64,000 bases of DNA from JAKAAZ01 sp963817855. GTDB taxonomy: Bacteria; Acidobacteriota; Terriglobia; Terriglobales; Acidobacteriaceae. The stretch spans positions 310,001 through 374,000 of the forward strand of contig CAWFQA010000004.1 in NCBI GenBank assembly GCA_963817855.1, in the 5' to 3' direction. The first letter of the stretch is position 1. Each line of letters opens with the position of its first letter. Positions 28,427 to 36,769 of this stretch are shown here, one piece after another. The notes beneath the pieces are model-generated. The model saw nothing but the letters and a program-made list of their open reading frames with translations, did no database searches and was not told the DNA's origin. A program made the translations under genes and the position numbers.

Positions 28427-30982
28427 ATGACGAATGTACTCAATGATCTTCGCTACGCATTCCGGCAACTCCGTAAGTCGCCCGGATTCGCCATCACGGC
28501 CATCCTGGTTGTGGCTTTGGGCATCGGCGCCAACACCGCAATTTTCACACTGGTCCATGCCATCTTGATCCGGTCGCTGCCCGTCGGGAATCCATCGCAA
28601 CTCTATCGCGTCGGGGATCTGGACGATTGCTGTGTAAACGGCGGCTTCATCAATGAAAACGGCGATTTCGATATCTTTTCCTACGATCTTTACAAGCGCC
28701 TGCGCGATTCTGCTCCTGAGTTCGAGCAACTTGCGGCCATGCAGGCAGGTGAGTATTCCATCAATGTCCGTCGCGGCAATACGACCTCCAAGGCGTCCAC
28801 CAGCGAGTATGTCTCCGGCAATTACTTTTCGACTTTCGGCATCGGTGCCTTTGCCGGACGTATCCTGACCCCCGCAGACGACACTGCCGGAGCGCCGCTG
28901 GTCGCGGTCCTCAGCTATCAGGCCTGGCAGGCGAATTATGCGGGAGATCCGTCCATCCTGGGCTCCACGCTATACATTCAGGAGCAGCCGGTCACCATTG
29001 TCGGCATCGCCCCACCCGGTTTTTATGGCGACCGCGTCAGCCCCAATCCTCCGGCCTTCTGGATTCCTCTTGCCGACGAACCCGTGATTGCGCAACAGGA
29101 CTCACTGCTCCATCAGCGAGATTCGAATTGGCTGTATGCGATTGGCCGTATTCGTCCCGGTACGAACATTGTTCCGCTGCAGCAGAAGCTGTCCGCTGCG
29201 CTGCGCCAATGGCTTGCCACTGAGCCGGCCTATACCCAGAATGGAGGCAAATCCGAAATACCGAAGCAGCATGTGGTCTTAAGTCCAGCCGGAGGCGGCA
29301 TACAAAATCTGCAGCAGCAGGAAGGTAGTGGTCTTCGTTTGCTGATGTTCATTTCCGGGCTGGTCCTGCTGATCGCGTGCGCGAATATCGCCAACCTGCT
29401 GCTCACGCGTGGCACGGCGCGGCGCTCGGAAACCTCCATTCGCATGGCTTTGGGCGCCGCCAGGAAACGCCTGATTCGTCAGGTGCTGACGGAGAGCGTT
29501 CTACTCGGTTGCCTGGGAGGATTGGCAGGCCTGGGCATCGCCTACCTGGGGACGCATACCATCCTCTCGCTCGCCTTCCCGGATTCGCCCAGCCTTCCCA
29601 TCCACGCCAGTCCATCGCTGCCTGTTCTGGGATTTGCTTTTGTGCTTTCACTGCTGACTGGAATCATCTTCGGCATTGCGCCCGCGTGGCTCACTTCCCA
29701 TTCGGAGCCCGCGGAGGCGCTGCGCGGCATCAATCGAGCGACTGGGGGCAGTGCGTCTCTGCCGCAAAAATCCCTGGTGGTTTTTCAAGCTGCGCTTTCG
29801 CTGGTTCTGCTGACAGCCGCAGGGTTGCTCATCCAGTCTCTGCAAAATCTGGAGCATCAGAAGTTCGGCATCGCAACCGCCAATCGATATGTCGTGCATC
29901 TGGATCCGGCGGGGGCTGGGTACACATCGACCCGCCTTCAGCCGCTATATCAAAAATTGGAGCAGCGCTTTTCTGCTCTTCCTGGGGTACAGAGCGTCGG
30001 TCTCGCCCTCTATAGCCCGCTCGAAGGTAACAATTGGGGCGATTGCGTCTTTGTCGAAGGGCGGCCTCCGCATGGCAGCGCCGAATGCGGTTCGTTCGGT
30101 TCATCCTGGGACCGCGTCAGCCCCGGTTTTTTTGCGACCGTAGGACAATCGATCATTCGAGGTCGCGGCGTTACCGAGCAGGACACGCAAGCTTCGCGCT
30201 TTGTTGCTGTGGTGAATCAAGCTTTCGTCAGGAAATTCTTTCCCAGGGAAGATCCCATTGGCAAGCATTTCGGCACAGACGGTCAGCAATATTCCAATAG
30301 TTTTGAGATCGTGGGTGTCGTTGCCGATGCGAAGTATACCAACCCGCGCGACCCGGTGCGAAGCATGTTCTTCCGTCCTCTCGCCCAGCAGTTTACGTCG
30401 TACAAAGATTCCGGCGCACTCAGCGGTGAAAGCCGTTCCATGTTTATTAATTCCATCCTGATTCACTTCAAGAGTCCGCAACAGGATGCTGAGGCGCTGA
30501 TACGACGCACCCTGGCAAGCATCGATCCAAACCTTGCGGTGGTCAGCCTGCATACGCTCGACTACCAGGTTTCCGGCAACTTCAATCAGGAACGTCTCAC
30601 TGCCCGCTTGACTGGCCTCTTTGGATTGTTGGCGCTGGTCCTTGCTTCGGTGGGACTCTACGGCGTGACTGCCTACTCCGTCGCCCGCCGTACACGCGAG
30701 ATTGGCCTCCGCATGGCCCTTGGCGCTACGCGACCCAATGTTGTTTCCATGGTGCTGCGCGGGGCGTTAGCTCAAATTCTGCTCGGTCTCGGCCTCGGCG
30801 TCCCCGTCACATTATTGGGAGGACATTTCATCGCAAACCAGATGTACGGTGTGGATGCCTACGATCCCGTCGTCTGGGTCGTTGCTGCATTGGTTCTTTT
30901 CGCTTCTGCTCTCGTCGCAGGATACATCCCAGCACGACGCGCGGCCGCCATCGATCCCATGCACGCATTACGTTCCGAGTAA
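28427..30982 (+). CDS. ADOP/MacB-like permease H, longest member, periplasmic cysteines
   Basis: 851 aa. ATG 28427 follows GAGGAGTAGGAG, which merges two ribosome sites with the stop of G. Lobe 1 carries adjacent Cys68 and Cys69 (DLDDCCVNGG), and lobe 2 carries Cys540 and Cys554 (WGDCVFVEG, then SAECGSFG). Other members have cysteines mostly inside membrane segments, so H, like F, may use disulfides in its periplasmic part. FtsX 1 has LLIACANIANLLLTRGTARRSE and FtsX 2 has GLYGVTAYSVARRTREIGLRM. The tail is IPARRAAAIDPMHALRSE. Substrate unknown. Confidence 0.92.
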   Translation: MTNVLNDLRYAFRQLRKSPGFAITAILVVALGIGANTAIFTLVHAILIRSLPVGNPSQLYRVGDLDDCCVNGGFINENGDFDIFSYDLYKRLRDSAPEFEQLAAMQAGEYSINVRRGNTTSKASTSEYVSGNYFSTFGIGAFAGRILTPADDTAGAPLVAVLSYQAWQANYAGDPSILGSTLYIQEQPVTIVGIAPPGFYGDRVSPNPPAFWIPLADEPVIAQQDSLLHQRDSNWLYAIGRIRPGTNIVPLQQKLSAALRQWLATEPAYTQNGGKSEIPKQHVVLSPAGGGIQNLQQQEGSGLRLLMFISGLVLLIACANIANLLLTRGTARRSETSIRMALGAARKRLIRQVLTESVLLGCLGGLAGLGIAYLGTHTILSLAFPDSPSLPIHASPSLPVLGFAFVLSLLTGIIFGIAPAWLTSHSEPAEALRGINRATGGSASLPQKSLVVFQAALSLVLLTAAGLLIQSLQNLEHQKFGIATANRYVVHLDPAGAGYTSTRLQPLYQKLEQRFSALPGVQSVGLALYSPLEGNNWGDCVFVEGRPPHGSAECGSFGSSWDRVSPGFFATVGQSIIRGRGVTEQDTQASRFVAVVNQAFVRKFFPREDPIGKHFGTDGQQYSNSFEIVGVVADAKYTNPRDPVRSMFFRPLAQQFTSYKDSGALSGESRSMFINSILIHFKSPQQDAEALIRRTLASIDPNLAVVSLHTLDYQVSGNFNQERLTARLTGLFGLLALVLASVGLYGVTAYSVARRTREIGLRMALGATRPNVVSMVLRGALAQILLGLGLGVPVTLLGGHFIANQMYGVDAYDPVVWVVAALVLFASALVAGYIPARRAAAIDPMHALRSE
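28445..28507 (+). repeat. 63-bp direct repeat, copy in permease H
   Basis: Identical to 25943-26005 in permease G. Perfect identity in a gene pair otherwise strongly diverged suggests recent gene conversion, or recombination between array members at their 5' ends. Confidence 0.9.
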
Positions 30983-30993
30983 AGAGGCGAATC

Positions 30994-33474
30994 ATGACGA
31001 ACCTTCTAAACGATCTTCGCTACGCAGTGCGGCAACTCCGTAAGTCACCCGGGTTCGCTATCACCGCCATCCTGACACTTGCCTTGGCCATCGGTGCGAA
31101 CTCTGCGATCTTCAGCGTGGTGAATGCGCTGATGCTGCGGCCGCTGCCCTATCCGCACCCGGACCGATTGGGCGCACTAATCACCCAATACAACTCGGGG
31201 AAGGCGTCTGGCGAAAGTGATTCCGTCGACGGCGAGATGTATGAAATGGCGCGCGACCGAGCACCGGCGGTCACCGTTGCCGCCTATTCCTTTCCTGTCG
31301 GAGTGAACCTTCGGGCGGGCTCTGCCGTTCGGTATGTCATTGCCCAACGTGTGTCCGCGAAATATTTCGATGTCTTGGGCACTCCCCCGCTGCTCGGTCG
31401 CGGTTTCACGAAGGAAGACGATCTGCTCAACGGGCCCAATGTTGCAGTCCTCAGCAATGCCTTGTGGCGCACTGCCTTTCATTCCGACCCGAATATTATC
31501 GGGCACGCCATTCTTCTGAAAGGCGCGCCTTACACGGTATTGGGTGTGCTGGCGCGCGGCGAGCAGACCCCAGAAATCGATCTTTTTGGTCTGGGAGCAA
31601 CGGAACCCGCTGAATTGTGGACACCTCTGCGCCCCAGCCGCACCGGAGAAGGCTCGAGCACCAACTATGGCGCGCTTCTGCGTCTCAATCCCGGCAGCAC
31701 CTGGGCACAGGCAAATGCCCAACTAAGCCGCCTGATGCCGACTCATATTCGGAACAGAATGGCGGACACTCCCGGCCTACGCGGGCATATGGAAGGCATT
31801 CCGCTGCAGCAGAGCGAGATTGAATCAACGCGTCCGGCAGTCCTGGGCCTCATGATGGCGGTTGGGTTCATTTTGCTGATTGCCTGTGCCAACCTCGCCG
31901 GGCTGGGCATGGTGCGGGCGCAGCGCCGCAGCGGAGAGATGGCGACGCGCATGGCGCTGGGCGCAAGCCGATGGCAACTGGTGCGGCAGTTGTGGACGGA
32001 AAATCTGCTGATGGCTCTGATTGGCGGCGCGGCGGGAATCGGACTTGCCGAAGGCGCGCTGGCGTTGCTTCAGCATCTGATTCCAGAAGGCGTACTGCCA
32101 ACTAACAATTTCGCACTCGATTTCCGCGTGCTGCTATTTACGCTGGGTGCGTCTCTGGCGGCAAGCGTACTCTTCGGGATGCTGCCTGCGCTGGAACTGC
32201 GCCGCATCGATCTGCGGGCAGCGATGGCCGCGGGGGCGAGCCGCGCGATGAGCGTCTCCGGCAACCGCAGAACCCGCACCCTGCTGATTGCCGGGGAAAT
32301 TGCGTTGACCGTCGTTCTGGTCGCTACATCGGGCCTGCTGATTCGCTCGCTGATTTATCTGGAAACGCTGCCGCCCGGCTTCGATGCGACCAACGTGACG
32401 GCGGGAAAAGTGTCGCTGGATGAGGTCCGCTATCACGACGCAGCGGCGGTGCAACATTTGTTTACGTCGAGTCTTGACGCAATGCGAAAAATTCCCGGAG
32501 TAGAAGATGCCGCAGTGGGTTTGAGTCTGCCATACGAGCGCGGCTTAATCGACGGCGCGAAAATCGACGACGGAAAGAACGAAGGAAAGCAGTTTATGGC
32601 GACAGCAATTTATGCCACGCCGGGGTATTTCGACACGCTGCGAATGCATCTGCTGGCAGGGCGCGATTTCAACGCCGGTGACATTACGAAGAGTCAGCCA
32701 GTGGCCATTGTGAATGAAAGCTTTGCGCGCAAGTATCTCGGCCAGCGGGATGCCGTAGGCCGCCATCTGGGTGGGGATTTCGGTGATCCCAAACCGATAG
32801 AAGTGGTCGGCATTGTCTCCGACGTGATGAAGACTCCTGGCATCGACAGCGCAGCGCCATTGACGACCGAGCCGACGCTATATGTTCCGGCGACCCAAAT
32901 CGATTCGAAATTCTTTGCCATGGTGCATATGTGGTTCCAGCCGAGTTGGATTGTGCGCACGCGCGGGCCGGTGGGCGGCATCACAGAGGCAATGCAAAAG
33001 GCACTGGCGGAGGCCGACCCCACGTTGCCGTTCGCGGGCTTTTATAGCATGAGCGAGTTGGAAACTCAGGACCTGGGCATGCAGAGGATTGAAGTTATGC
33101 TGCTCGGCGTGCTGGCCGGATTGGCGCTGCTGCTTTCCGCCATCGGCGTCTATGGATTGATTGCAAATCTGGTCGCGCAGCGCACGCGGGAGATTGGCAT
33201 TCGACTGGCGCTTGGCTCGACCATGCGGCAGGCGATGCTGGAGATTGGCCGGGCGGGCGTTGTGGCGACCGCGCTTGGAGTTGGCGTGGGGGTCGCCGCG
33301 TCGGTGCTGGCGCTGCGCGCAATGACCAGCCTTGTCTACGGCGTGCGCCCCGTCGATCCGGCCACGTTGGCGGGAACCGCCGCGATCCTGAGTGTGGTGG
33401 CGATGGCGGCTACGTTTCTACCGGCGCGGCGTATCAGTCGCATCGATCCCACAACCATCCTGCGTGAGGAGTAG
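30994..33474 (+). CDS. ADOP/MacB-like permease I
   Basis: 826 aa, ATG 30994, with AGAGG about 5 bases upstream. N-terminus MTNLLNDLRYAVRQLRKSPGFAI groups it with G and H, but TM1 reads LALAIGANSAIFS, with Ala in place of the usual Gly. FtsX 1 is LLIACANLAGLGMVRAQRRS. FtsX 2 is GVYGLIANLVAQRTREIGIRL followed by LGSTMRQAM in place of LGASR. The tail LPARRISRIDPTTILREE is divergent. Lobe 1 has a long insertion near residues 190-215 (TPEIDLFGLGATEPAELW). Layout otherwise standard. Confidence 0.92.
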   Translation: MTNLLNDLRYAVRQLRKSPGFAITAILTLALAIGANSAIFSVVNALMLRPLPYPHPDRLGALITQYNSGKASGESDSVDGEMYEMARDRAPAVTVAAYSFPVGVNLRAGSAVRYVIAQRVSAKYFDVLGTPPLLGRGFTKEDDLLNGPNVAVLSNALWRTAFHSDPNIIGHAILLKGAPYTVLGVLARGEQTPEIDLFGLGATEPAELWTPLRPSRTGEGSSTNYGALLRLNPGSTWAQANAQLSRLMPTHIRNRMADTPGLRGHMEGIPLQQSEIESTRPAVLGLMMAVGFILLIACANLAGLGMVRAQRRSGEMATRMALGASRWQLVRQLWTENLLMALIGGAAGIGLAEGALALLQHLIPEGVLPTNNFALDFRVLLFTLGASLAASVLFGMLPALELRRIDLRAAMAAGASRAMSVSGNRRTRTLLIAGEIALTVVLVATSGLLIRSLIYLETLPPGFDATNVTAGKVSLDEVRYHDAAAVQHLFTSSLDAMRKIPGVEDAAVGLSLPYERGLIDGAKIDDGKNEGKQFMATAIYATPGYFDTLRMHLLAGRDFNAGDITKSQPVAIVNESFARKYLGQRDAVGRHLGGDFGDPKPIEVVGIVSDVMKTPGIDSAAPLTTEPTLYVPATQIDSKFFAMVHMWFQPSWIVRTRGPVGGITEAMQKALAEADPTLPFAGFYSMSELETQDLGMQRIEVMLLGVLAGLALLLSAIGVYGLIANLVAQRTREIGIRLALGSTMRQAMLEIGRAGVVATALGVGVGVAASVLALRAMTSLVYGVRPVDPATLAGTAAILSVVAMAATFLPARRISRIDPTTILREE

Positions 33475-33483
33475 AACCCTGGC

Positions 33484-35952
33484 ATGACTACTTTGCTCAA
33501 CGATCTTCGCTACGCCTGGCGCCAGTTGCTGAAAGCTCCTGGATTCGCGATCACCGCGGTGCTGACCCTGGCGCTTGGCATCGGCATCAGTGCCGCCATG
33601 TTTACCGTGGTCGACGGTGTCTTGTTGCGGCCGCTGCCAGTGCCAAATCCATCTCAGGTTGTCATGTTGGGCGAAGTTGGAAATTCCGGCAACATCACCA
33701 GTTCTTCACTTCCGGATTTGCGGGATTGGCGCGGGCACGCGAAATCATTTCAGGACATCGCATGGTTCTCACAAAAGTTCTTCAATCTGAAGAAAGCGGA
33801 CGGCACCGCGCAGTTTTCCATCAACGTTCAAGCCAGCCCCAACTTCTTCTCCATGCTGCAAGCTCAGCCCATGATGGGCAGAACCTTCCTTCCACAAGCC
33901 GGTACCCAGGGCAATCAGGGAACAGTCGTCCTCAGCCATTTCGTGTGGCAAAACAACTTTCATGCCGACTCAAATATTATCGGCCAGCAGATTCAACTGG
34001 GCGCGGACACCTACACCGTGATCGGCGTCATGCCCCAGCAGTTCTACATTCCGAACACGGACGATGGACCGGTCGTATGGACCGTTCTGCCGCACACCTC
34101 GGATATGGAACAGCGCAGCAATGGATTTCTGAAGGGAATCGGACGTCTGCGCCCCGGTGTTTCAGTCGCTGCCGCTCGCACTGAACTGAGCGGGATTCAG
34201 GGCAACATCGCCCGACAGTTTCCCGACCAGCACCTTGCAAAGAATGTCGGTGTGCAGACCTTCCTTGACTCGCTGGTTGGCTCGGTACGCACGGCTCTGC
34301 TGACTCTACAAGCCGCGGTGCTGCTCGTATGGCTGATCGCGTGCGCCAACATTGCAGGCCTGATGTTGACCCGCATGGCCGCACGGCGTCGAGAGATTGC
34401 GGTACGCGCTGCATTGGGTGCCGCGCGCGGACGCATCGTGCGCCAGTTCTTGACGGAGAGTCTGCTACTCGGCATCGCTGGAGGCGCATGCGGTTTAGGC
34501 GTTGCCTACATATGCCTGGCACTACTTCGCCATTCCATCAACGCGAATGTGAACCGGTCTGGCGACGTCGTATTGAACTGGCAAGTGATCCTGCTGCTGA
34601 TTGCACTTTCCGTCGTTTCCGCCGTGATCTTCGGCACGGTCCCCGCGTTTCAAGCAGCATCTGCCGATCCACAGGAAGCGCTGCATGAAACCTCCCGCGG
34701 AGCTGGGTCCGGCGTGAAACAACTGCGCTTGCGCAATGCTCTCATTGTTGGCGAGCTTGCATTGTCTCTGGTTCTGCTGGTCTCGGCCGGACTCTTGCTG
34801 CGCACGCTGTATGCGCTGCGCCACGTTCCTGTTGGGTTCAACCCGCAGCATCTGGTCGTAGCACAGTTCTTTTCCCGCGGAGGATTTACGCCCACGGCAA
34901 TGGAGTCGACATCGACGGACATTCGCACCGTCTTCTACAACCCGCTGCTGGCCCGGGTGCGCCAGATTCCTGGTGTGGAGTCCGCTGCGTTGGTGACCGC
35001 CACGCCCCTCACCAACAATGTCCACATGGACACCAACTTTAGCGTCATTGGTGATCCCGCGGCGAATGCCGCCGATCGTTCGGTCGAACTGCACGCTGTC
35101 ACTCCCGGCGCGTATCGCACCCTGCAGATCCGTCTCCTCCAGGGGCGTTCCTTCGATGACGGAGACCGCATCGGCACTGCCCCTGTCGCCATTGTCAACC
35201 AGGCATTTGCTCACCAATTTCTTGGAACTCAGCCGCTGCAGAAGAGACTTAACCTGGATACCGACTCTAGCGCAAAAAGCATTCTTCAAAATGTCAGCGT
35301 GGTAGGCATCGTCGAAGATACGCCCGAAGCTCTCGGACAATCCGCGGTTCCAGAAGCCGATATCGACCTCAATCAACTTCCACTGAATGACGATTTCTAC
35401 CCCATCGTTTCCATCGCGATGGAACTGATCGTGCGCACTAGCCAGCCGCCCGAAGCGATCGTCCCCACCGTCAGTCGGATGTTTTTGCGGAGAGACCCGG
35501 AATTCATTGTGAACAGCGTGCAAACCATGCCGCAGCATATTGACGACCAGCTCGGTAGCCAGACCCTGGCCGCACGATTATTGTGGATCTTCGCCATCGC
35601 CGCCGTGCTAATCGCCGCCGCGGGTCTTTATGGGTTGCTCAGTTACAGCGTGGGCCAGCGCACGCGGGAGATTGGGGTGAGGCTTGCCTTGGGTGCGCAG
35701 CGCGAAGATGTTCTTCGAATGATCTTGCGCCAGGCCAGTCGGCTTTTGATTGCCGGACTGCTCATCGGAATTCTCGCCGCATTCTTCACAACAAGGTTGG
35801 TTCGCAGTTTCCTGTATGGGGTCGCCCAGCATGATTTGCTGACCATCATTGCCGTTTCGATTCTACTGCTCGCCGTAGGCTTGGTCGCAAGCTATCTACC
35901 GGCTCGGCGAGCGGCAAATGTTGAACCCGTTGAGGCATTGCGGGCGGAGTAA
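33484..35952 (+). CDS. ADOP/MacB-like permease J, last of the array
   Basis: 822 aa, ATG 33484; the ribosome site GAGGAG lies in the last codons of permease I. The N-terminus is the least typical in the array: RYAWRQLLKAPGFAI in place of FRQLRKSPGF, and LALGIGISAAMF in TM1. FtsX 1 has WLIACANIAGLMLTRMAARR and FtsX 2 has GLYGLLSYSVGQRTREIGVRL. The tail is LPARRAANVEPVEALRAE. It is followed by 109 non-coding bases with a large palindromic element, then ATPase 2, so it breaks the array's otherwise strict 9-12 base spacing. Confidence 0.92.
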   Translation: MTTLLNDLRYAWRQLLKAPGFAITAVLTLALGIGISAAMFTVVDGVLLRPLPVPNPSQVVMLGEVGNSGNITSSSLPDLRDWRGHAKSFQDIAWFSQKFFNLKKADGTAQFSINVQASPNFFSMLQAQPMMGRTFLPQAGTQGNQGTVVLSHFVWQNNFHADSNIIGQQIQLGADTYTVIGVMPQQFYIPNTDDGPVVWTVLPHTSDMEQRSNGFLKGIGRLRPGVSVAAARTELSGIQGNIARQFPDQHLAKNVGVQTFLDSLVGSVRTALLTLQAAVLLVWLIACANIAGLMLTRMAARRREIAVRAALGAARGRIVRQFLTESLLLGIAGGACGLGVAYICLALLRHSINANVNRSGDVVLNWQVILLLIALSVVSAVIFGTVPAFQAASADPQEALHETSRGAGSGVKQLRLRNALIVGELALSLVLLVSAGLLLRTLYALRHVPVGFNPQHLVVAQFFSRGGFTPTAMESTSTDIRTVFYNPLLARVRQIPGVESAALVTATPLTNNVHMDTNFSVIGDPAANAADRSVELHAVTPGAYRTLQIRLLQGRSFDDGDRIGTAPVAIVNQAFAHQFLGTQPLQKRLNLDTDSSAKSILQNVSVVGIVEDTPEALGQSAVPEADIDLNQLPLNDDFYPIVSIAMELIVRTSQPPEAIVPTVSRMFLRRDPEFIVNSVQTMPQHIDDQLGSQTLAARLLWIFAIAAVLIAAAGLYGLLSYSVGQRTREIGVRLALGAQREDVLRMILRQASRLLIAGLLIGILAAFFTTRLVRSFLYGVAQHDLLTIIAVSILLLAVGLVASYLPARRAANVEPVEALRAE

Positions 35953-35963
35953 CATGATGGTCC

Positions 35964-36042
35964 GTCATTCTGAGCGAAGCGAAGAATACATGCATTGGCA
36001 TTCTGTCAAAATGCCAATGCCCTTCGGATGGCTCAGGCTGAC
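35964..36042. repeat. REP-like nested palindrome between permease J and ATPase 2
   Basis: The outer arms (35964-35984, beginning GTCATTCTGAGCGAAGCG, and 36022-36042) pair at 15 of 21 positions. Inside lies a perfect 11-bp hairpin (GCATTGGCATT at 35992-36002, its complement at 36010-36020, loop of 7). I recall the GTCATTCTGAGCGAAGCG motif as a frequent dispersed repeat in acidobacterial genomes. No T-run follows, so it is not a typical terminator. It may act like REP elements, which protect upstream mRNA or lower downstream expression. Confidence 0.7.
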
Positions 36043-36061
36043 AAATGACTAGAGGACGAGA

Positions 36062-36769
36062 ATGATTCAACTAAAAAATATCGATCGCAGCTACAAATTA
36101 GGGGCAGGGCAGTTGTGGGTGCTGCGCCGCATCCACATGGACATTCAACCGGGTGAGTTCATCACCATCATGGGGCCTTCGGGTTCCGGCAAATCTTCGT
36201 TGCTGAATATTCTTGGCCTGCTCGACGACGATTGGCAGGGCGAGTATTGGTTCGGCGAACAGCCTGTTCATAAGCTGAACCGCAAGCAGCGAGCCGATCT
36301 GTCTCGCCGTAGCATCGGAATGGTGTTTCAGAGCTATCACCTGCTCGACGATTTGACGGTCGCGGAGAATATCGACCTGCCTCTGTCCTATAAGAATATC
36401 CCCACCGCAGAGCGGCAGGGCATGGTCGCCGACGTTCTCGACCGTTTCCGGATGGTGGCCAAAAAAGATTTGTTTCCTTCGCAGCTTTCCGGCGGCCAAC
36501 AACAGCTGGTGGGCATCGCGCGGGCTGTCATTCACAAGCCTGCATTGCTGCTGGCGGATGAGCCCACGGGCAACCTCCACTCCGTGCAGGCCAAAGAAAT
36601 CATGGAACTATTCCGTGAGCTCAACCATGAGGGCACAACCATCGTTCAAGTCACGCATTCAGACCTGAACGCGACGTTTGGAACAAGAACTGTCCAGTTG
36701 AGCGACGGCTGGATGCTTTCTGACTCCGCGCATCCCGAGTTACAGCAGACAGGAGAGGGAAGAGCCTGA
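36062..36769 (+). CDS. ABC transporter ATP-binding protein (ATPase 2, non-canonical D-loop)
   Basis: 235 aa, MacB/LolD-like. Walker A GPSGSGKSS, Q-loop MVFQSYHL, signature LSGGQQQLVGIARA, Walker B LLLADEPTG with the catalytic Glu, and H-loop QVTHS are present. Two departures stand out: the D-loop reads NLHS (His for the conserved Asp), and the Arg after the signature is Leu. The D-loop Asp normally helps communication between the two ATP sites of an NBD dimer. A functional heterodimer with ATPase 1, with one altered site, is a possible reading. ATG 36062 has AGAGGA upstream. The stop overlaps the TolC start by one base (TGATG). Confidence 0.93.
   Translation: MIQLKNIDRSYKLGAGQLWVLRRIHMDIQPGEFITIMGPSGSGKSSLLNILGLLDDDWQGEYWFGEQPVHKLNRKQRADLSRRSIGMVFQSYHLLDDLTVAENIDLPLSYKNIPTAERQGMVADVLDRFRMVAKKDLFPSQLSGGQQQLVGIARAVIHKPALLLADEPTGNLHSVQAKEIMELFRELNHEGTTIVQVTHSDLNATFGTRTVQLSDGWMLSDSAHPELQQTGEGRA

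Larger units (their letters stand above)
11109..35952 (+). other. Tandem array of ten ADOP/MacB-like permease genes (A-J)
   Basis: Ten genes of about 2.45 kb follow head to tail on one strand with gaps of only 9-12 bases. Nearly every junction fuses the stop codon with the next ribosome site (TAAGGAG or TAGGAG). Each protein begins with a variant of LNDLRYAFRQLRKSPGF and most end in a variant of PARRAASVDPMQALRSE. None has the cytosolic prefix domain found on the two PadR-linked permeases in this window. The array is bracketed by ATPase genes at 10378 and 36062. Gene E is disrupted. The arrangement points to repeated duplication followed by divergence of the periplasmic lobes. Confidence 0.93.

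Noticed and set aside
11109..35952. Regularly spaced repeat segments as a CRISPR-like or other non-coding array
   Set aside because: The repeated segments are 2.4-2.6 kb apart and are the coding starts of full-length permeases; there are no short spacers.
35964..36042. Intrinsic terminator after permease J
   Set aside because: The hairpin is strong, but no T-rich tract follows; CCCTTCGG comes directly after the inner stem.
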